Assembly: GCF_003385895.1 (NCBI RefSeq)
Contig: NZ_QRDQ01000009.1
Coordinates: 310,001-374,000, forward strand
Direction of reading: 5' to 3'
Length of the DNA: 64,000 bases
Source of the DNA: Flavobacterium cutihirudinis
Lineage (GTDB): Bacteria > Bacteroidota > Bacteroidia > Flavobacteriales > Flavobacteriaceae
Below the pieces are notes generated by a model, which was not told the origin of the DNA, did no database searches, and saw only the letters and a program-made list of their open reading frames with translations. The position numbers and the translations under genes were made by a program. Each line of letters starts with the position of its first letter. The first letter of the stretch is position 1. Of this stretch, positions 58,087-64,000 are shown piece by piece.

Positions 58087-59136
58087 TTATCCAAATAAAT
58101 TACCGCCTTCTAATCTGGCTTTTAAATGTGCTTGTGCTAAGCGTGATCTTTTTCCTTCGGGACTTAAATCTAAATGCGATGTACCGTCTTCGTGTGTGAA
58201 ATCGAAACCTAATTCTTTGGTCACAATTTTTAAATCGTCGATATGAAGTTGAGTAGCAAATTCGTCTCCTGTATGCGGACAAACAGCCATTCCTTTTTTG
58301 ATTCCTTCCTGTTTATAAATGTGTGCTCCAATTTGTGCGGGACGCTGAATGATGTGGAAAAATTTCCCAAAAGGAATCCATATCAAAAACATGATTACTG
58401 TAACACAATGAATTACGGCAAGAAAGTCATACGCAAAACCTTTCATGAATTGATATGAATAAGTCAGGCATAATCCTGTTACGGATATTGCAATTAATAA
58501 AATCAAAGGCAACAAATCACCTTCAAATGTTTGGGTTGCAATAAGTCCAGGATTGGTTAATCTTCTTCTTAAATAATAAACAGATCCAATTATAACCAAC
58601 CATGACGACCAGTTTAAAGCATGAAAAATTAGAAATGCTAAAAAGGAACTAATTTCAAAATCCATCATGGTGAATCCGAAGAAATGCGCTTCATATATTG
58701 AAATGGAATTGGGTGCCAATGTGAAGTGAATCCATCCAAAAGTTAGTGGAATCGTAATAGCAAAAGCTGACAAACAACCAATTGCAATACAAAAATGTGC
58801 AAACCATCTCCACTTGCTACGCGGATAGATAAAGCGTTGAACTACAATATTCTGCACTGATTCTTTTCCTAAAAACCATAAATGCGAAAACACTTTCCCG
58901 GTAAAAAGGAATTTGATACTTCTTTTAAAATACATCCAGGTTGGAGGTCTTTGAAGCCAGACTGTATATCTATAAACGATTCCAAAGAAAGCAAATACAG
59001 TTCCGAAAAGATACGTTACGAGTGCAGCATCAAAATTCTGTAATTTCCTTGAGCCATAGAACACTAGTACAATTGTTAGTATTGAAACTAGTGTAGCTAC
59101 AAGTAAAGCTTTGGTATTAAACGTCTTATTTTTCAT
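58087..59136 (-). CDS. Cytochrome b-like membrane protein (NarI-like)
   Basis: 349 residues with about seven hydrophobic segments, spread over 10-280. Several histidines sit in or next to helices (AHFCIAIGCLSAF, YEAHFFGF, IFHALNWSSWL, LAVIHCVTVIMF), suited to bind haem b. The order resembles the NarI/nitrate reductase gamma and DsrM family. The hydrophilic tail (290-349) includes CPHTGDEFATQL. As the second gene of the complex (after a NarK gene), it would take electrons from quinol to the ferredoxin and Rieske partners. Haem ligands are inferred, not proven. Confidence 0.75.
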   Translation of the reverse strand: MKNKTFNTKALLVATLVSILTIVLVFYGSRKLQNFDAALVTYLFGTVFAFFGIVYRYTVWLQRPPTWMYFKRSIKFLFTGKVFSHLWFLGKESVQNIVVQRFIYPRSKWRWFAHFCIAIGCLSAFAITIPLTFGWIHFTLAPNSISIYEAHFFGFTMMDFEISSFLAFLIFHALNWSSWLVIIGSVYYLRRRLTNPGLIATQTFEGDLLPLILLIAISVTGLCLTYSYQFMKGFAYDFLAVIHCVTVIMFLIWIPFGKFFHIIQRPAQIGAHIYKQEGIKKGMAVCPHTGDEFATQLHIDDLKIVTKELGFDFTHEDGTSHLDLSPEGKRSRLAQAHLKARLEGGNLFG

Positions 59137-59166
59137 CCTTAATTTTTTATTTTAATGATTACTTCT

Positions 59167-60759
59167 TTAACTTGGTTTCTCACAATTCTTACGATTATAG
59201 AACCACCAATTGATACCTGTAGCTAATATAGTAAAAAAAGCAACACCGATAAAGAATTGGTTTACAGTTCCGTTAGCCGAAATATTATTTCCTATTAATT
59301 TAGAAAAGATAAAAGGTCCAAATGCTGCTATGGCGGCAGTCCATCCAATTACACCAGCTGCCTGACGCGGATTTTCTTTGAAAATGATAGGATATTGTCT
59401 AAATGTTCCCGCATTTCCAATTCCGGTAAAAAAGAACATTGCCAAAATTACTGTCACAAAAAGCGGAAATTGATCCATACTTGTTGGCGCAACCAATCCT
59501 TGAGTGACTAAAATAACCGCTCCGGCCAGGATTCCTACACCTGTCATGGTTGTCAATACGGCGCCTCCAACTTTATCGGCAACAAATCCGAAAGCAATTC
59601 GGCTGGCAGAACCAATTAATGGTCCATAAAACGCATACACTAAAGGATCTGGTGCATTTGGAAAATCTCCATATAAAAATTTAATCATTAAAGGAAAAGC
59701 GGCAGACAAACCTGCAAAAGTTCCGAAAGTCATTACATAAGTAATCGTACAATACCAAGTATGTTTATTTGAGAAAATATCCAACTGTTCTTTTACAGAA
59801 GCTTTCATTGGAATACTTTTTAAGTAAAACCAGCTTACAAATGCCATTATTATTAGAAAAGGCGCATACCAAAATGCCGCAGACTGCAAGTAAATTGGTT
59901 TGTTTTTAACTGCTGAATTTTCGGCGCTGATGTTGTTTAGTATTTTTTCAGCTAATTTCGGATTTGCGTTTGCAATCGCTTTTGCTTTTGCCTTAACGGG
60001 AAGTGAAGCAAATACAACTACATTATCATGAGAATTCACCGCCGTACACACAGAATCAACAACATTTTTCTTTACGTTAGAAAGAATTTTTGTCTGCACT
60101 TCTGTATCAAGAGCTGTAAAAACTTCTTTTTGTTTTTCTATTGAAGAATTTTGAAAGACTGCTAATGCCTCTTTCGGATCGATACTCGTAAAAACGGTTG
60201 ATGCTCCAAAAATTCCAACACTAATAATTAAAGGCGTAACAAATTGTGCTATTGAAACACCAAAATTTCCAATTCCTGCCTGAATTCCTAATGCAGTTCC
60301 TTTTAATCTTTGAGGAAAAAACAAACTGGTACTTGGCATATAAGAAGAAAAATCGCCACCGCCAAAACCTGTTGTAAAGGCCAAAACTGCAAAAACCCAA
60401 AAAGGCGTATTTACATTCATAATCGCAAAACCAATTCCGATTACGGGAATTAATTTAATTGCTGTCGCAAAAGATATAATATGGCGTGTTCCAAAAATAG
60501 GAAGCAGAAATGTGTGAATAATACGCAGTAATCCGGCGGCTAATCCAGGAATTGCAGTCAACCAAAAAAGTTGATCTTTTGAAAAATTAAATCCTAATCC
60601 CGGTAATTTTACCGCTATAACGCTCATCATAAACCAAGAGGCAAATGACAGCACTAATGTAATTGTTGTAATTGTTAACGTTCTCCATGCAATTTTACTT
60701 CCGCCAGCATTCCAATACGCTTCATCTTCGGGGTTCCATTTGTCTAACCAAGTTTTCAT
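59167..60759 (-). CDS. NarK-type nitrate/nitrite transporter, canonical subgroup
   Basis: 530 residues, about 12 helices. FTTGFGGGDFSSYMPSTSLF and FPQRLKGTALGIQAGIGNFG match the nitrate signature of classical NarK/NasA much more closely than do the other three transporters here. N-terminus WLDKWNPEDEAYWNAGG is also classical. About 95 extra hydrophilic residues (around 195-290, DPKEALAVFQNSSIEKQKEV ... AEKILNNISA) look helical and sit between the two halves. It is 18 bp after another NarK-type gene and 30 bp before the cytochrome b-like gene, so it belongs to the reductase operon. Confidence 0.92.
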   Translation of the reverse strand: MKTWLDKWNPEDEAYWNAGGSKIAWRTLTITTITLVLSFASWFMMSVIAVKLPGLGFNFSKDQLFWLTAIPGLAAGLLRIIHTFLLPIFGTRHIISFATAIKLIPVIGIGFAIMNVNTPFWVFAVLAFTTGFGGGDFSSYMPSTSLFFPQRLKGTALGIQAGIGNFGVSIAQFVTPLIISVGIFGASTVFTSIDPKEALAVFQNSSIEKQKEVFTALDTEVQTKILSNVKKNVVDSVCTAVNSHDNVVVFASLPVKAKAKAIANANPKLAEKILNNISAENSAVKNKPIYLQSAAFWYAPFLIIMAFVSWFYLKSIPMKASVKEQLDIFSNKHTWYCTITYVMTFGTFAGLSAAFPLMIKFLYGDFPNAPDPLVYAFYGPLIGSASRIAFGFVADKVGGAVLTTMTGVGILAGAVILVTQGLVAPTSMDQFPLFVTVILAMFFFTGIGNAGTFRQYPIIFKENPRQAAGVIGWTAAIAAFGPFIFSKLIGNNISANGTVNQFFIGVAFFTILATGINWWFYNRKNCEKPS

Positions 60760-60777
60760 TTCTATCGTAATTTAATT

Positions 60778-62256
60778 TTATTGATTGTCTTCTATTTCTC
60801 TTGTAAAATCGGGTGATTTACTTCGCAGTGCTGTTATAATTGTTCTGTGCATCCATACCAAACAAAGAACAGAAACCAGAAATATGAATATCCATGAACT
60901 CGTCCAGAGTCCGGTATAATTAAGGAGATAGCCAAAGATTATCGGACCTAAAAATCCTCCCAAACCTCCAATTAAACCAACCATTCCGCCCACAACTCCT
61001 ACTTCATTGGGAAAATATTCTGGAATATGTTTGTAAACCGCTGCTTTTCCAATTCCCCAAGAAATTCCTATGAGCGTTACCAAAATCACATACACCCAAA
61101 GATTGGCGCTGAAGTTGATTTGGGTAATTCCTTTTGCTAATAATTCCTTCTTTTTAACTTCTTGGTTTTGCTCTACAATAACTTCCTGCCACGATTTTTT
61201 TACGGGAAAAACAGCAGATTCGCTATTTATTTCCAAATCATTTTTACTATTGATTTGATGCGTTTTTCCGTCGACGATTATTTTATCTGCAGAAATTTCT
61301 GTGACTGTTCCGTTATTTAAAGACATAACTCCAGGGCCTGCAGTAAAGATTTCCATTTTTGGAAACATCAGTAAAAAACTGATTACAATTGAGGATCCCA
61401 AAACCCAGTACATTACTTTTCTGGCTCCAAATTTATCGGAGAGATAACCTCCAAAAGCTCTTATAACTCCAGACGGAAGACTGAACATTGTCGCAAACAT
61501 TCCTCCCATTACTAAAGTGGTATTGTAGACGTTCATAAAATTGGGAAGAAGCCACTGCGAGTAAGCAACAAAAAATCCGAAGACTAAAAAATAATAGGTT
61601 CCAAAGCGCCATACTCTGGCTTTTTTAAGCGGAGACATAAGCTCTCCCATCGTTTTTGAAACGCCCGGATTTGTTTTGTTTTTAGCAAAAACGATAAAAA
61701 GTATTCCAATAAGTACAAGCACGGATGCGTAAATAACCGGAAGCATTTTCCAGCCGTCAACAGGATTATTTTCAGATAAATTATTTAATAATGTTGGCGC
61801 TATGAAAGTGGTAATTGCAGCACCGGCATTTCCCATTCCGAAGATTCCTAATGCTCTTCCCTGCCATTCTTTTGGATACCAAATTGAAGTGTAACCAATT
61901 CCGACTGCAAAACTGGTTCCTACAAGTCCGAAGAAAAAACTCAATACTGCAAAACTCCAAAAAGAATCTGCAAAAGGCATTAAGAAAAGTGGAACAGAAC
62001 AAAGCAGAAGCAAAACTGAAAAAATAATTTTACCTCCAAATTTGTCTGTTAAAATACCAATTGGAAGTCTAAAAATTGAACCAGAAAGAATAGGAATTCC
62101 AAGAAGCCATCCTATTTCAACAACAGAAAAACTAAATATTCCTTTATCTGCTAAAAAAGTAATTAAAACGCCATTTAATGTCCAGCAAGCAAAACATACA
62201 GTAAAAGCTAGTGTGTTAAGGAATAAAATTCGGTGAGATTGGGAAAGATTATTCAT
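60778..62256 (-). CDS. NarK-type MFS transporter, paralogue 2
   Basis: I start at ATG 62256 (492 residues, MNNLSQSHRILF), which aligns with the two paralogues; the in-frame ATG at 62298 is in non-conserved DNA. About 12 helices. FFFGLVGTSFAVGIGYTSIW and GGMVGLIGGLGGFLGPIIFG as in the 33801 gene. It has the same ~80-residue beta-like insert (KMEIFTAGPGVMSLNNGTVT ... FSANLW). It leads the operon of the membrane reductase, 18 bp before the canonical NarK gene. Likely nitrate import or nitrite export. Confidence 0.9.
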   Translation of the reverse strand: MNNLSQSHRILFLNTLAFTVCFACWTLNGVLITFLADKGIFSFSVVEIGWLLGIPILSGSIFRLPIGILTDKFGGKIIFSVLLLLCSVPLFLMPFADSFWSFAVLSFFFGLVGTSFAVGIGYTSIWYPKEWQGRALGIFGMGNAGAAITTFIAPTLLNNLSENNPVDGWKMLPVIYASVLVLIGILFIVFAKNKTNPGVSKTMGELMSPLKKARVWRFGTYYFLVFGFFVAYSQWLLPNFMNVYNTTLVMGGMFATMFSLPSGVIRAFGGYLSDKFGARKVMYWVLGSSIVISFLLMFPKMEIFTAGPGVMSLNNGTVTEISADKIIVDGKTHQINSKNDLEINSESAVFPVKKSWQEVIVEQNQEVKKKELLAKGITQINFSANLWVYVILVTLIGISWGIGKAAVYKHIPEYFPNEVGVVGGMVGLIGGLGGFLGPIIFGYLLNYTGLWTSSWIFIFLVSVLCLVWMHRTIITALRSKSPDFTREIEDNQ

Positions 62257-62330
62257 ACTATGAAGATTACATAAATATAACTGAGTGATTTTCACCAATT
62301 ATACATGCAAAATTATAGCCTCCGATTCTA

Positions 62331-62371
62331 TTTTTTTATGACATATATCATAAAAAAGACAATTTTGTCTT
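62331..62371 (-). promoter_or_regulatory. Candidate FNR-family operator before narK paralogue 2
   Basis: TTTTTTATGA-CATATA-TCATAAAAAA (62333-62357 region) is an inverted repeat with TGA-N6-TCA at its core, the spacing of Crp/Fnr sites. Next to it AAGACAA-TT-TTGTCTT (62356-62371) is a second palindrome. They lie 75-115 bp before the ATG. A tie to the FNR-like protein at 39130 is inference. Confidence 0.4.
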
Positions 62372-62407
62372 ATTTTAAAACATCCCAAGTAATTAAGTAA
62401 AAAACAT

Positions 62408-62442
62408 AAAAAAACCTTTTCCTATCTTATTAGAAAAAGGCC
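62408..62442 (-). terminator. Terminator after narK paralogue 3
   Basis: On minus, CCTTTTtCTA ... TAGgAAAAGG forms a stem, followed by seven Ts. It lies about 30 bp after the stop at 62469 and thus separates this gene from the operon that starts at 62256. Confidence 0.78.
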
Positions 62443-62468
62443 TTAAACTGTTTTAATTTCGAAAAAAA

Positions 62469-63941
62469 TTAATGTTTTCGATCCATATCTTTTGCATATT
62501 CCGGAGATTTCTCTTTCATCAGTTTCACTACAACGCGATGCATCCAGATTAAACAAATAAGCGAAATTGCTAAAATAAACATCCAGGAACTTGTCCAGAA
62601 ACCGGTTGTACTTAAAAGATAACCGAAGATAATTGGTCCAACAAATCCGCCTAAACCACCCAACATTCCAACCATTCCGCCGACAACTCCAACTTCATTT
62701 GGAAAATAATCCGGAATGTGTTTGTAAACTGCTGCAGAACCAATTCCCCAAGCAGAACCAATAAGAATAACTAAAACCAGATAAATCCACATATTGGCTT
62801 CAAAATGAATTTGAGTAATTCCTTCCGCTAATAAATCTTTCTTTTGAACTTGTTGATTTTGCTCAACTACTACTTCCTGCCATGATTTTTTCGATGGAAA
62901 AAATCGGCTGTGTTTCGCCTCTTTATCCTCTACTGCTATCGGATATGTTTTATCTCCAATAACAATTTTATCTTTTGCAACTTCAGTAACTGTTCCCGCT
63001 TTTGCAGCTGTAATTCCAGAACCGGATGTTGTGATATCCATTTTTGGAAACATTAAAAGAAAACTTAAAACAACCGATGAACTCAAAACCCAGTACATTA
63101 CTTTTCTCGCACCAAAACGATCGGACAAAAATCCTCCATAAGCTCTAATTACTCCTGATGGTAAACTAAATATGGCAGCGAAGATTCCTCCCATTACCAA
63201 TGTTGTATGATAAACGTTCAAGAAATTGGGAAGCAACCACTGCGAAAAAGTCACAAATGAACCAAAAACAAGAAAATAATACAATCCAAAGCGCCAAACT
63301 CTCACACTTTTAAGTGGTTTAAAAACCTGGCTTACCGTTTTTGGTGCTGCTTCAATTTTTTTGTTTTTTGTAAAAATCAGAAAAACAATTCCCATTGTGA
63401 GCAGAACACTTGCGTAAATAACAGGAAGCCATTTCCAGCCATTTTCAGGATCACTTTCAGAAAATTTTGTCAATAATGTTGGAGCAAGAAATGTAGTTAA
63501 TGCGGCACCGGAATTTCCCATTCCAAAAATACCTAACGCTCTTCCCTGCCATTCCTTAGGATAATATACAGAAGTACAACCCACACCAACAGCAAAACTG
63601 GTTCCTACCATTCCAAACAAAAAGCTCAAAATAGCAAATGTCCAGAAATTGTAAGCAAAAGGCAAAAGAAATAAAGGAATCGAGCTTAAAATCAATAAAC
63701 AGGAGTAAACGGGTTTACCACCAAATTTATCAGTAAGAATTCCCATTGGCAAACGCATAACAGAACCTGTTAAAATTGGGATTCCAAGCAGCCATCCTAT
63801 CTCGACGACACTCCATTCAAAAATACCACGGTCATTTAAAAAAGTTACTAATACTCCGTTTAACGTCCAGCAAGCGAAGCAAACAATAAAGGCTAACGTA
63901 TTAAAAAAAAGGATGCGATGCGATTGAGAAAGATCTGACAT
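62469..63941 (-). CDS. NarK-type MFS transporter, paralogue 3
   Basis: 490 residues, about 12 helices. FLFGMVGTSFAVGVGCTSVY, GNSGAALTTFLAP and GGMVGMLGGLGGFVGPIIFG align with paralogues 1 and 2, as does the N-terminal MSDLSQSHRILFFNTLAF. It too has the ~80-residue insert (KMDITTSGSGITAAKAGTVT ... FEANMW), with a beta-like repeat (VAKDKIVIGDKTYPI). Its own terminator separates it from the operon downstream. The 59 bp upstream before the window end show no clear promoter. Function as for the other NarK-type proteins. Confidence 0.9.
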   Translation of the reverse strand: MSDLSQSHRILFFNTLAFIVCFACWTLNGVLVTFLNDRGIFEWSVVEIGWLLGIPILTGSVMRLPMGILTDKFGGKPVYSCLLILSSIPLFLLPFAYNFWTFAILSFLFGMVGTSFAVGVGCTSVYYPKEWQGRALGIFGMGNSGAALTTFLAPTLLTKFSESDPENGWKWLPVIYASVLLTMGIVFLIFTKNKKIEAAPKTVSQVFKPLKSVRVWRFGLYYFLVFGSFVTFSQWLLPNFLNVYHTTLVMGGIFAAIFSLPSGVIRAYGGFLSDRFGARKVMYWVLSSSVVLSFLLMFPKMDITTSGSGITAAKAGTVTEVAKDKIVIGDKTYPIAVEDKEAKHSRFFPSKKSWQEVVVEQNQQVQKKDLLAEGITQIHFEANMWIYLVLVILIGSAWGIGSAAVYKHIPDYFPNEVGVVGGMVGMLGGLGGFVGPIIFGYLLSTTGFWTSSWMFILAISLICLIWMHRVVVKLMKEKSPEYAKDMDRKH

Positions 63942-64000
63942 AGAAAATAGTGTTAGAATTATTACTTTGAAAATTTAACCTATATAATACGTTCACAGAA

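Overview
The window looks like chromosomal DNA of a Flavobacterium-type member of the Bacteroidota. It is A+T-rich and carries a SusC/SusD/SusE outer-membrane set, a one-protein hybrid two-component regulator, and promoters of the Bacteroidota kind (TTTG, about 19 nt, TAnnTTTG) just ahead of several genes. Leaders are A-rich with no obvious Shine-Dalgarno. The family assignments come from reading the sequence; no database search was run.

Layout. 1-12653: a beta-galactan utilisation locus, all on the minus strand (susC-susD-susE-like, then two tandem GH53 endo-galactanases, the last cut by the window edge), with its likely regulator, a hybrid histidine kinase/AraC protein, divergent on plus. 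12891-15587: a cation/proton antiporter with a small lipoprotein. 15928-16204: a tRNA cluster (Ser-GCT, Pro-TGG, Arg-TCT, transcribed on minus). 16442-26245: housekeeping and accessory genes (thiolase, NlpC/P60 hydrolase, AraC and LysR regulators, aldo/keto reductase, an MdaB/YgiN-like quinone pair, methyltransferase, DUF2130 protein, META-domain lipoprotein).

26516-63941 is mostly one nitrate metabolism island. It holds nirB and nirD (sirohaem nitrite reductase), a DUF4202 protein, a nitrate-type sensor kinase with its NarL-type response regulator, and a NarK-type transporter with an outer-membrane channel. Next come an FNR-like regulator divergent from a fused nitrate reductase (Mo subunit + FAD reductase + BFD domain), and a strange rubredoxin-tailed protein built on a decayed nitrite-reductase fold. 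The molybdenum cofactor and sirohaem genes follow (moaA, moaC-moaB fusion, moaE, moeB-rhodanese, moaD, cobA, mobA, moeA). The last block encodes a second, apparently membrane-linked nitrate reductase (Mo subunit, four-cluster ferredoxin, Rieske protein, cytochrome b-like protein, small membrane protein) with three more NarK-type transporters.

The proposed working is: nitrate enters by the channel and NarK proteins, is reduced to nitrite by either of two molybdenum enzymes, then to ammonium by NirBD; the mo- and cob- genes make both cofactors. Four promoters in the island (nirB, narK1, the fused reductase, moeA) share a 16-bp palindrome, TAAGTA-N4-TACTTA, whose downstream half overlaps the -7 box. 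This points to one regulator, most likely the local NarL-type protein.

The intergenic DNA is unusual. Eight copies of a ~102-bp element with long inverted ends and a conserved unpaired centre lie 3' of genes. Other palindromic repeat families (CACGAATT, CACAAAGnCGCAAAG, CACATAG and an ATCTTTTG...CAAAAGGAT element) sit beside them or enclose them.
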